Assembly: GCA_002728175.1 (NCBI GenBank)
Contig: PBVH01000046.1
Location: forward strand, 14,986 to 25,576
Direction: 5' to 3'
Length of the DNA: 10,591 nucleotides
Origin: Flavobacteriales bacterium
GTDB taxonomy: Bacteria > Bacteroidota > Bacteroidia > Flavobacteriales > BACL11
Below the pieces are notes generated by a model. That model had not been told where the DNA came from and searched no databases. It was given only the letters and a program-made list of their open reading frames with translations. Positions 1-5,892 of this stretch are shown piece after piece. Both the position numbers and the translations under genes were made by a program. Position 1 is the stretch's first letter. Each line of letters begins with the position of its first letter.

Positions 1-263
1 ATAATGAGAGTAAAATTTGGAGTTTTATTATAGAAAATAAATTATTATACTCACAAAGAGAAAGAGATTATAGAAGCTTTTTTTACTATTCTCCATTTGT
101 GAAGGGAATGCCAAAAGAAGCTCCAGCAAGATTAGGTTATTTTATTGGTTATAAAATAATTGATAGTTATATGAAAAATAATAGAGTTTCTATTAGCGAA
201 TTAATGTTAGAAACTGATTATTCTAAAATTTTAAATAAATCTAAATATAAACCCAGAAAATGA
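1..263 (+). CDS. gldB: GldB, gliding-motility lipoprotein, C-terminal part only
   Basis: This is an open frame entering from the left edge (first full codon at position 3) and ending in TGA at 261-263, giving the last 86 residues of a protein. The segment PKEAPARLGYFIGYKIIDSYM-type region (about residues 37-57 of the visible part), followed by a basic, lysine-rich tail, resembles the C-terminal end of the GldB family. GldB is known as a membrane lipoprotein of Bacteroidota needed for gliding and linked to the type IX secretion machinery; its exact biochemical role is not settled. The N-terminal signal/lipobox lies outside the window and cannot be checked. The stop codon overlaps the ATG of the next gene in an ATGA arrangement, and that next gene is gldC, the usual neighbour; this context supports the call. 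Presence of gldB does not prove that the organism glides. Confidence 0.8.
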   Translation, partial: NESKIWSFIIENKLLYSQRERDYRSFFYYSPFVKGMPKEAPARLGYFIGYKIIDSYMKNNRVSISELMLETDYSKILNKSKYKPRK

Positions 264-580
264 AACAAACTATAAAAATCGAAGTTGATTTGGATGAAAA
301 TCATCTTCCTGAAAAAATTTCTATGAATACAAGTGATACGCATGAGTCAAATATAAAGTCATTGATGATTTCATTGTGGCAAGCTAAGAAAAAAGAAACC
401 TTGAAAATTGATTTATGGACTAAAGATATGCCAGTTCATGAAATGTTTATCATGTATCATCAAACTCTTATAAGTATGGCGAATAGTTTAAAGCGTGCGA
501 CAGGCGAGGATAAATTAGCGACAAAATTAAAGCAGTATTGTAGTATGTTTGCTAAAGAAACTAAGATTTTGAATAGCTAA
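260..580 (+). CDS. gldC: GldC, gliding-motility-associated protein
   Basis: A complete protein of 106 residues, close to the usual size of GldC (about 110). It starts MKQTIKIEVDLDENHLPEKI and contains the conserved central stretch around residues 33-60 (ISLWQAKKKETLKIDLWTKD), then a helical C-terminal half with MANSLKRATGED. It has no signal peptide and no membrane segment, so it is predicted to be cytoplasmic. GldC is known from flavobacteria as an accessory protein: mutants glide poorly rather than not at all, and the molecular role is unknown. The ATG at 260 overlaps the gldB stop (ATGA), suggesting coupled translation of gldB and gldC. The stop (578-580) overlaps the stop of the convergent engB gene, so no separate terminator fits between them. 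Confidence 0.88.
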   Translation: MKQTIKIEVDLDENHLPEKISMNTSDTHESNIKSLMISLWQAKKKETLKIDLWTKDMPVHEMFIMYHQTLISMANSLKRATGEDKLATKLKQYCSMFAKETKILNS

Positions 581-1182
581 TTATTTTTTAATGTTGAGTT
601 TAAGTAGTTAATGTAGTTTTTTAACTCCATCAAACCTTTATTTTTTTTTGATGATGTAAGGATAATTTTTGGTAACTCCACCCAATTTTTTAGCATAAAT
701 TTTTTGTATGAAATAATATTTTGATCCAATTGAGTTTTGTTTAATTTATCAATCTTAGTAAAAACCATTATGAACGGTATTTGATGTTCTGCCAGCCATA
801 TCATATTTTCTTGATCAATCTTTTGTGGCTTCAACCTACTGTCAATTAGCATAAAAACACATGAAATATTTTTTCTTTTATTTAAATAATCGTAAATCAT
901 TTTTAAAAATTCCTCTCGCATAGATTTTGAAACTTTTGCGTAACCAAAACCTGGTAAATCTGCTAGATACCAACAATTATTAATTTTAAAATGGTTGATT
1001 AGTTTTGTTTTACCTGGTTTTGATGAAATTTTAGCAAAATTCTTATGATTAATTAATGAATTAATCAAAGATGATTTACCAACATTTGATCTGCCAATAA
1101 ATGCATATTCTGGAAAATCCATGTCTGGGCATGATTTATAACTTGTACTGCTTTTAACAAAAACTTTAGTATCAATTTTCAT
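577..1182 (-). CDS. engB: EngB/YihA (YsxC) ribosome-biogenesis GTP-binding protein
   Basis: A complete 201-residue protein, the normal size for the EngB/YihA/YsxC family of TRAFAC GTPases that bind the large ribosomal subunit late in its assembly. All G motifs are visible: G1 GRSNVGKSS at residues 30-38, G2 KPGKT at 55-59 (switch I threonine T59), G3 DLPGFGYAKV from residue 75, G4 TKID at 142-145 and a G5-like TSSKK from 176. The GFGYAKVSK stretch after G3 is typical of this family and separates it from Era and Der. The ATG start at 1182 lies 9 bases after the stop of the upstream hydrolase gene on the same strand, so the two are probably co-transcribed from the promoter near 1963-1991. Its 3' end overlaps the gldC stop from the opposite side. 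A run of nine A bases (coding sense) near the 3' end encodes part of SSKKNKG. The protein is usually essential in other bacteria. Confidence 0.95.
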   Translation of the reverse strand: MKIDTKVFVKSSTSYKSCPDMDFPEYAFIGRSNVGKSSLINSLINHKNFAKISSKPGKTKLINHFKINNCWYLADLPGFGYAKVSKSMREEFLKMIYDYLNKRKNISCVFMLIDSRLKPQKIDQENMIWLAEHQIPFIMVFTKIDKLNKTQLDQNIISYKKFMLKNWVELPKIILTSSKKNKGLMELKNYINYLNSTLKNN

Positions 1183-1191
1183 TGATAATAG

Positions 1192-1944
1192 TTAAAAATA
1201 CTTTTTTAAAAACTTAAGTACAATGTCACTAAATTTTTTTGGGTGCTCCCACATTGCAGCATGACCACATAAAGGAATCCAATTAAGTTCTGAATTTGGT
1301 AGTAGTTTATGAAATTCTTCTGCAACGTGTGGTGGAGTAACTTTATCATTTTCACCCCAAATCAAAGATACCGGCATTTTAAGATTGGGTATATCTTCTG
1401 CCATATTGTGTCTTATAGCGGATTTTGCATATCCTAGTAGTTTTAATAAATTAATTCTATTGTTAGCAAGTTTAAATACTCTATCTACTAATTCTTTAGT
1501 TGCTACTTTTGGATCATAAAAAACTTCTTCTGTTTTCTTCTTTATATAATTATAATCACCTCTTCTTGGAAATGAATCACCCATTGAATTTTCAAAAAGA
1601 CCTGAACTACCGGTTAAAATCAAAGCTTGAACCATTTCAGGATGTTCTTTTGCAAAAATTAAACCAATATGCCCACCCATTGAGTTACCAATTAATACAG
1701 CTTGTTTTATATTTAAGTGGTTCATGAATGAATAAAGATAATCGCTTAATTTCTTTACTGAAACATTTAGTTTAATTCCTTCAAATAGTCTTAAATCTAG
1801 TCCATATACTTTGCATTCTTTTGAAATATAATTAACCATATCGCCAAAGTTTTCTACTCCCCCCATTAGTCCATGTAATAAAATTACATTCTCACCTTTA
1901 CTTCCCTCTTCTAGCCACTTGAATTTTTTTTCTTTCTTAATCAT
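1192..1944 (-). CDS. Alpha/beta-fold hydrolase (serine esterase/lipase-like), substrate unknown
   Basis: Taking the ATG at 1942-1944 as start gives 250 residues. The catalytic layout of the alpha/beta hydrolase fold is complete: oxyanion segment LLHGLMGG near residues 22-29, nucleophile elbow GNSMGG at 86-91 with S88, an acid in WGENDK (D200), and histidine in CGH (H228), followed by WEHP. No signal peptide is seen, so it is probably cytoplasmic. The family includes carboxylesterases such as BioH and ring-cleavage hydrolases such as MhpC, and motifs alone do not reveal the substrate. A longer frame opens with TTG at 1980, but a good promoter (TATATTTG at 1970-1963) lies inside that extension, so the mRNA should start downstream of the TTG; the ATG at 1944 is preferred. 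It precedes engB by 9 bases and is divergent from mraZ. A biotin role is possible but unsupported: no other biotin gene is nearby. Confidence 0.85.
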   Translation of the reverse strand: MIKKEKKFKWLEEGSKGENVILLHGLMGGVENFGDMVNYISKECKVYGLDLRLFEGIKLNVSVKKLSDYLYSFMNHLNIKQAVLIGNSMGGHIGLIFAKEHPEMVQALILTGSSGLFENSMGDSFPRRGDYNYIKKKTEEVFYDPKVATKELVDRVFKLANNRINLLKLLGYAKSAIRHNMAEDIPNLKMPVSLIWGENDKVTPPHVAEEFHKLLPNSELNWIPLCGHAAMWEHPKKFSDIVLKFLKKYF

Positions 1945-1962
1945 ATTTCTTAAAAGATTTTG

Positions 1963-1991
1963 CAAATATACAAAAGACAAATTTTATCAAA
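1963..1991 (-). promoter_or_regulatory. Bacteroidota-type promoter of the hydrolase-engB unit
   Basis: On the minus strand a TTTG (1991-1988, part of TTTTTG) is followed after 17 bases by TATATTTG (1970-1963). This matches the known Bacteroidota primary-sigma consensus of -33 TTTG and -7 TAnnTTTG. Transcription would begin a few bases downstream, around 1955-1960, leaving a leader of about 12-16 bases before the ATG at 1944. No Shine-Dalgarno sequence is present in the leader, as is common in this phylum. The start point itself is inferred. Confidence 0.65.
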
Positions 1992-2016
1992 AATATCCAC
2001 TAAATAATTCGTGATA

Positions 2017-2034
2017 TTAACAATAAAGTGTTAA
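2017..2034. repeat. Small inverted repeat in the divergent promoter region
   Basis: TTAACA (2017-2022) and TGTTAA (2029-2034) form a perfect 6-bp inverted repeat with a 6-base spacer. It overlaps a degenerate AAAGTGT (2025-2031) that resembles the MraZ boxes downstream. It could be part of an operator or chance in AT-rich DNA; too short to be a terminator. Confidence 0.25.
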
Positions 2035-2045
2035 AAGTTATAAAC

Positions 2046-2073
2046 AAAGTGGTATATAGTGGTAAAAAGTGGG
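2046..2073 (+). promoter_or_regulatory. MraZ operator array: three direct repeats with 10-bp period
   Basis: AAAGTGG (2046-2052), ATAGTGG (2056-2062) and AAAGTGG (2066-2072, followed by another G) recur at exactly 10-bp spacing, one helical turn, so all lie on the same face of the DNA. This agrees with described MraZ operators: AAAGTGG[T/G] with 3-base spacers in Mollicutes and TGGG-type repeats every 10 bp in Escherichia coli. The array ends about 45 bases before the mraZ ATG and covers the place where the -33 element of the mraZ promoter should sit, so bound MraZ would be expected to control access of RNA polymerase. Degenerate copies (AAAGTGT at 2025-2031) lie upstream. Binding is inferred, not shown. 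Confidence 0.8.
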
Positions 2074-2094
2074 TATAATTTGTATATTAGCAAA
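2074..2094 (+). promoter_or_regulatory. Putative -7 region of the mraZ/dcw promoter
   Basis: TATATTAG at 2083-2090 differs by one base from the Bacteroidota -7 consensus TAnnTTTG and lies in a 16-base context (2079-2094) that matches the hydrolase promoter on the other strand at 15 of 16 positions. No clear TTTG is visible 17-20 bases upstream, where the MraZ boxes lie; this may be an activator-dependent or weak promoter. An overlapping TATAATTTG at 2074-2082 is an alternative. Expected transcript start is near 2094-2098. Confidence 0.45.
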
Positions 2095-2118
2095 TTATTA
2101 AACAAAGTATTATGAATT

Positions 2119-2583
2119 ATGATTCATATTATTGGAACATATGAATGTAAAGCAGATGTTAAGGGACGTATTATGCTTCCAACAGCTTTGAAAAAACAGC
2201 TGCAAAAAATCATTAACGATGGATTTATAATAAAGAGATCGGTATTCAATCAATGTCTTGAAATACATCCAATGTCAGAATGGAATTTAGTTGTTTCTCA
2301 AGTAAATCAGTTAAATAGGTTTGTAAAAAAGAATAATGATTTTATTAGATCGTACATGTCTGGTTTAAAACTTGTTGATATTGATAAGTCAGGACGATTA
2401 TTAATACCTAAGGATTTATTTGTTTATGCTGAAATTGATAAAGAAATTGTTCTTTCTTCATCTGTTAATATGATTGAGCTTTGGGATAAGAAAAAATATG
2501 AAAAGTCAGTTGCAAAAACTTTGCAAAACTTCTCAAGTTTAGCAGAAGAGGTTATGGGAGATCACACAAAAAAAGAAATTTAA
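2119..2583 (+). CDS. mraZ: MraZ, DNA-binding regulator of the dcw cluster
   Basis: A 154-residue protein, normal for MraZ. It contains two tandem SpoVT/AbrB-like (MraZ) half-domains, each with the signature D-x-K-G-R or D-K-S-G-R: DVKGRIMLP at residues 13-21 and DKSGRLLIP at 89-97. The opening IGTYECKAD is also typical. MraZ forms ring-shaped oligomers and binds repeats in its own promoter; in E. coli it represses the dcw cluster while in Mollicutes activation is reported. The repeat array at 2046-2073 fits such self-control. The ATG at 2119 is the only start that keeps the conserved N-terminus; an ATG at 2112 is in another frame. The stop overlaps the rsmH start by one base (TAATG), so translation of the two is probably coupled. 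Confidence 0.96.
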   Translation: MIHIIGTYECKADVKGRIMLPTALKKQLQKIINDGFIIKRSVFNQCLEIHPMSEWNLVVSQVNQLNRFVKKNNDFIRSYMSGLKLVDIDKSGRLLIPKDLFVYAEIDKEIVLSSSVNMIELWDKKKYEKSVAKTLQNFSSLAEEVMGDHTKKEI

Positions 2584-3479
2584 TGAACTATCATAATCCA
2601 GTCATGTTAAAAGAATGTATTAATGGATTAAATATAAAACCTAATGGAGTGTATGTTGATGCAACTTTTGGTGGAGGTGGACACTCTAAAGCTATTTTAG
2701 ATAATTTGTCTGATGGTAAGTTGTATTCTTTTGATCAGGATCTTGATGTAAATCAAAATTTATTTCAAGACAAAAGATTTAAATTTATTAAATCAAACTT
2801 TAGATATATCAAGAAATTTTTGAAGGTAGAGGGTATAGAAAAAATAGATGGTTTGTTAGCGGATTTAGGAGTTTCGTCACACCAAATAGATAGTCCAAAA
2901 AGAGGTTTTTCAATACGTTATAATGAAAAACTAGATATGCGAATGAATATGGAAATCCCAAAATCTGCGGTTAATATTTTAAATGAATATTCAAAAGAAA
3001 AATTATCAGAAATATTTCGAAGATATGGAGAGTTTTCAAATTCGAATTTGATAGCTGATAAAATTATAGAATTTAGAAAATCAAATGTAATAGTAAATAC
3101 GAATGATTTAATCCAAAGCCTTAAGGTTTTGACTCCATCTTCAAAAAAAAATAAATTTTTAGCAAGAGTTTTTCAAGCAATTAGAATAGAGGTGAATGAT
3201 GAGTTATCATGCTTGATAGATTTATTGAATAGTTGTAATGAATTGTTAAAAACTAATGCAAGAATTGTTGTAATATCTTATCACTCACTAGAAGATAGGA
3301 TAGTTAAAAATTTTATTAAAAAAGGCAACGTTGAGGGAAAATTAGTAAAGGATTTTTTTGGAAATATTGAGAAGAATTTTAGACAATTAAATAAAAAGAT
3401 TATAAGTCCAAAAGAAAGTGAAATTTTTAATAATCCTCGATCTAGAAGTGCAAAATTAAGAATAGCTGAAAGAATATAA
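2583..3479 (+). CDS. rsmH: RsmH, 16S rRNA (cytosine-1402 N4) methyltransferase
   Basis: A complete 298-residue SAM-dependent methyltransferase of the MraW/RsmH family, which methylates N4 of C1402 in the decoding centre of 16S rRNA. Visible motifs: N-terminal HNPVML at residues 4-9, SAM-binding VDATFGGGGHS at 25-35, LLADLGVSSHQID at 91-103, RGFS then LDMRMN at 117-122, FLARVFQAIRIEVNDEL at 192-208, the late ISYHSLEDR at 231-239, and the C-terminal NPRSRSAKLRIAER. All key family motifs are intact. It is the second gene of the operon, with ATG overlapping the mraZ stop by one base, and its own TAA directly abuts the ATG of the next gene. A run of nine A bases (3143-3151) lies inside the coding sequence at residues 187-189. 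Confidence 0.96.
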   Translation: MNYHNPVMLKECINGLNIKPNGVYVDATFGGGGHSKAILDNLSDGKLYSFDQDLDVNQNLFQDKRFKFIKSNFRYIKKFLKVEGIEKIDGLLADLGVSSHQIDSPKRGFSIRYNEKLDMRMNMEIPKSAVNILNEYSKEKLSEIFRRYGEFSNSNLIADKIIEFRKSNVIVNTNDLIQSLKVLTPSSKKNKFLARVFQAIRIEVNDELSCLIDLLNSCNELLKTNARIVVISYHSLEDRIVKNFIKKGNVEGKLVKDFFGNIEKNFRQLNKKIISPKESEIFNNPRSRSAKLRIAERI

Positions 3480-3803
3480 ATGGTTAAAAAATCTCAAAAC
3501 ACAAATGCCATAAGCGCAATTTTAAGAGGTGAGTTCATAGCTGATAAAAATAATATAAAATATAGTCCATATATTTTATTTATTGTATCACTTATCTTAT
3601 TAAATATCAGTATTTCTTTTAGAGCTGAGAGTTTATTAAAAAAATCAATATATCTAGAAAAAGAAGTAGCAGATTTAAGATTAGTTTATATCACGACAAA
3701 GTCAGAATTAACAAGTATGTATAGACGTTCTGTGATAGAAAATTTAGTTGATGATTTGGAAATTAAAACATCTTTAACTCCTCCAAAAATTGTTGAGTAT
3801 TAA
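3480..3803 (+). CDS. ftsL: FtsL-like division protein (small bitopic membrane protein)
   Basis: A 107-residue protein with the architecture expected of FtsL: a short basic cytoplasmic N-terminus (about residues 1-27), one hydrophobic segment at about 29-47 (rich in I, L, F, V), then an extracytoplasmic helix at about 49-82 with heptad-like spacing of leucine, isoleucine and valine that could form a coiled coil, and a short tail. It matches the small FtsL-like family found at this place in Bacteroidota dcw clusters. FtsL normally pairs with FtsB (DivIC) and FtsQ to activate FtsW-FtsI. FtsL sequences diverge strongly, so the assignment rests on topology, size and position between rsmH and ftsI. 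The ATG begins on the base after the rsmH stop, and ftsI starts one base after its TAA. Confidence 0.85.
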   Translation: MVKKSQNTNAISAILRGEFIADKNNIKYSPYILFIVSLILLNISISFRAESLLKKSIYLEKEVADLRLVYITTKSELTSMYRRSVIENLVDDLEIKTSLTPPKIVEY

Positions 3804-3804
3804 T

Positions 3805-5892
3805 ATGAAAAGAAAAAAAACAAATATCAATTTAAGAGTTGTTGTTTTGTACCTTTTCACCTTATTGATTTCTATCGTAGTTGTTTTAAAAATTCTAACT
3901 GTTCAGCATTTAAAAACTGAAATCAATACAAATAGTCAGCCTAAATATTTTTCTGTTGATGCACCCAGAGGAAATATAGTTTCAGACGATGGATCTTTAT
4001 TGGCTATTTCTATGCCTCTTTATAATGTTAGATTAGATATGAGTGTAATGAATAATGATTTGTTTTTGCACCACATTGATAGTCTTTCTTATTTGCTTTC
4101 AGAACTTTTTACTGACAAATCACATGTTGAATACAAACAATTCTTAGTTAAGTCTAAAAATAAGAAAGCAAATAAATTTATTCTTTTAAAAAAGAAGGTT
4201 ACCCACATACAATTAAATGAATTAAAAAAAATGCCCATTTTTAATTTAGGTCAAAATAAAGGGGGTTTAATTGCTATTGAGAGGCCAAATAGAATAAATC
4301 CATATGGTTTGCTTGCAAAGAGAACAATAGGAAAACTTAGAGAGGTCAATCCAGTTGGAATTGAAAGAGCTTATAATCAGCAATTATCAGGAAAAAACGG
4401 GTTACAGTTGAAAAGAAAGATTGATAGAGGTATTTGGGTACCCCAAGAATCAAAAGGAGATATACTTCCAAGTGCTGGAAATAACATTTCAACAACAATT
4501 AATGTAGATATGCAAGATGTTGCAGAAAAATCACTACAAAATGCATTAATTGAAAATGATGCGGATTGGGGGTGTGTTGTTATGATGGAAGTTAATACAG
4601 GAGAAATTAAAGTTATTGCAAACCTGAAAAAAGACACTAATGATAGAGTTAGTGAAGCATTTAATTTTGCTTTGGCTCAGCATATATCTCCGGGATCTAC
4701 TTTCAAAACCGCATCTATTATTGCAGGTCTTGAAGATGATAAATTTAATATTTATGATACAGTAAATATTGCAGGTGGCCGAACAAAATTTTACGATAGA
4801 GTTATGATTGACTCTGATCATAATTATAAAAAGATTACTATAAAGGATGCTTTTTCAATTTCATCAAATGTAGCTATTTCCAAAATTATTAATAATAATT
4901 ATAAAGATAATCCAGAACAGTATACTGATAGAATCTATCAAATGGGTTTAAGTAAAGCCCTTGATTTAGAGTTGCCATACCCAAATAATTTAAAAATGCC
5001 AATAGCATATAAAACAAGTTGGTCAGGAGTTACACTGCCTTGGATGTCTATTGGTTACGAAATGCAATTAACACCTATTCATATTCTTTCATTTTATAAT
5101 GCAATAGCTAATAAGGGAAGAATGATAAAACCAATTTTTGTATCTTCTATAAATAAAGGAAACAAAGTAATTGAAAAATTTTCGACTGAAGTTATCAACC
5201 CAGCTATATGTTCAAAGTCAACTATTGATAAAGTTCATGAACTCTTAGTTGCTGTTGTTGACCAAGGTACTGCTCAAAATATTAAAACAGATAAATATTT
5301 AATTGCTGGAAAAACAGGAACAACCGTCTTAAATTATTCAAACAGAAAAAAAGATGAAGCAAAAAAATATAGAGCGTCTTTTGTTGGATATTTTCCTGCT
5401 TCTAAGCCTAAATATAGCTGTATTGTTGTTGTCAGTAATCCCAAAAAAAGTAAAATTTATGGTGGTCAAATTGCTGCTCCAATTTTCAAGGAATTGTCGG
5501 ACAAAGTTTTTGCAATGGAAATATCAATGCAAAGTCCAATGACTATGTTGATAAAAAAGAAAAGTTTCCCAAAGATACAAAATGGCTCTACCAGTAAAGC
5601 ATCTACAGTATTAGATTATTTAAATATAGATCATTATAAAACTGATGGTGAATACATGATTTCAGAACTAACAGATAATACAGTCAAATTAAAGCTTAGA
5701 AAAATAAAATCAGATTTACAAAGTCATATTATGCCGAGTTTAATTGGGATGAATTTAAGCGATGTTGTTTATTTATTAGAAAATCATGGGCTAAAGGTCA
5801 AATTTAACGGATACGGTTCAGTTGTTAATCAGTCAATAAAAAAAGGTGAACGTTTTCAAGAGGGTTCAGTTGTTAAAATAAAGCTATCATAA
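3805..5892 (+). CDS. ftsI: FtsI/PBP3, septal peptidoglycan transpeptidase with C-terminal PASTA domain
   Basis: With the ATG at 3805 the protein has 695 residues. A basic start (MKRKKTN) and one membrane anchor at about residues 10-31 lead to a class B PBP dimerisation domain (APRGNI around 53-58, the PYGLLAKRTIG segment near 166-176, GIERAYNQQLSG near 185-196). The transpeptidase domain has all three active-site motifs: STFK (298-301, catalytic S298), SSN (353-355) and KTGT (503-506). The last ~55 residues (about 642-695), PSLIGMNLSDVVYLLE onward, form one PASTA domain, as in other Bacteroidota FtsI proteins. It cross-links septal peptidoglycan outside the inner membrane together with FtsW. 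A TTG start at 3790 in the same frame would add only five residues and overlap ftsL; the ATG one base after the ftsL stop is more likely. The stop overlaps the murE ATG by one base. Confidence 0.95.
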   Translation: MKRKKTNINLRVVVLYLFTLLISIVVVLKILTVQHLKTEINTNSQPKYFSVDAPRGNIVSDDGSLLAISMPLYNVRLDMSVMNNDLFLHHIDSLSYLLSELFTDKSHVEYKQFLVKSKNKKANKFILLKKKVTHIQLNELKKMPIFNLGQNKGGLIAIERPNRINPYGLLAKRTIGKLREVNPVGIERAYNQQLSGKNGLQLKRKIDRGIWVPQESKGDILPSAGNNISTTINVDMQDVAEKSLQNALIENDADWGCVVMMEVNTGEIKVIANLKKDTNDRVSEAFNFALAQHISPGSTFKTASIIAGLEDDKFNIYDTVNIAGGRTKFYDRVMIDSDHNYKKITIKDAFSISSNVAISKIINNNYKDNPEQYTDRIYQMGLSKALDLELPYPNNLKMPIAYKTSWSGVTLPWMSIGYEMQLTPIHILSFYNAIANKGRMIKPIFVSSINKGNKVIEKFSTEVINPAICSKSTIDKVHELLVAVVDQGTAQNIKTDKYLIAGKTGTTVLNYSNRKKDEAKKYRASFVGYFPASKPKYSCIVVVSNPKKSKIYGGQIAAPIFKELSDKVFAMEISMQSPMTMLIKKKSFPKIQNGSTSKASTVLDYLNIDHYKTDGEYMISELTDNTVKLKLRKIKSDLQSHIMPSLIGMNLSDVVYLLENHGLKVKFNGYGSVVNQSIKKGERFQEGSVVKIKLS

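Noticed and set aside
590..660. T-rich segment downstream of gldC as a terminator
   Set aside because: No GC-containing hairpin precedes the T-runs, and the sequence is coding for the C-terminus of EngB.
1500..1727. Plus-strand open frame of 75 codons opposite the hydrolase gene
   Set aside because: It is antisense to a clear alpha/beta hydrolase with intact catalytic motifs; the translation is low-complexity and unlike any family I recognise.
1997..2001. Single AGTGG on the minus strand, a possible extra MraZ box serving the hydrolase promoter
   Set aside because: It is one isolated copy without the 10-bp repeat arrangement MraZ needs.
3790..3804. TTG start giving a five-residue longer FtsI
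   Set aside because: It would overlap ftsL, while an ATG lies one base after the ftsL stop, in keeping with the other junctions.
4377..4821. Two minus-strand open frames (4377-4637 and 4546-4821) within ftsI
   Set aside because: They lie opposite the conserved transpeptidase domain of ftsI, including the STFK region, and have no promoter or recognisable content.
5354..5542. Plus-strand frame of 62 codons inside ftsI
   Set aside because: Shifted frame of the ftsI C-terminal part; it looks hydrophobic only because of the AT-rich codons.
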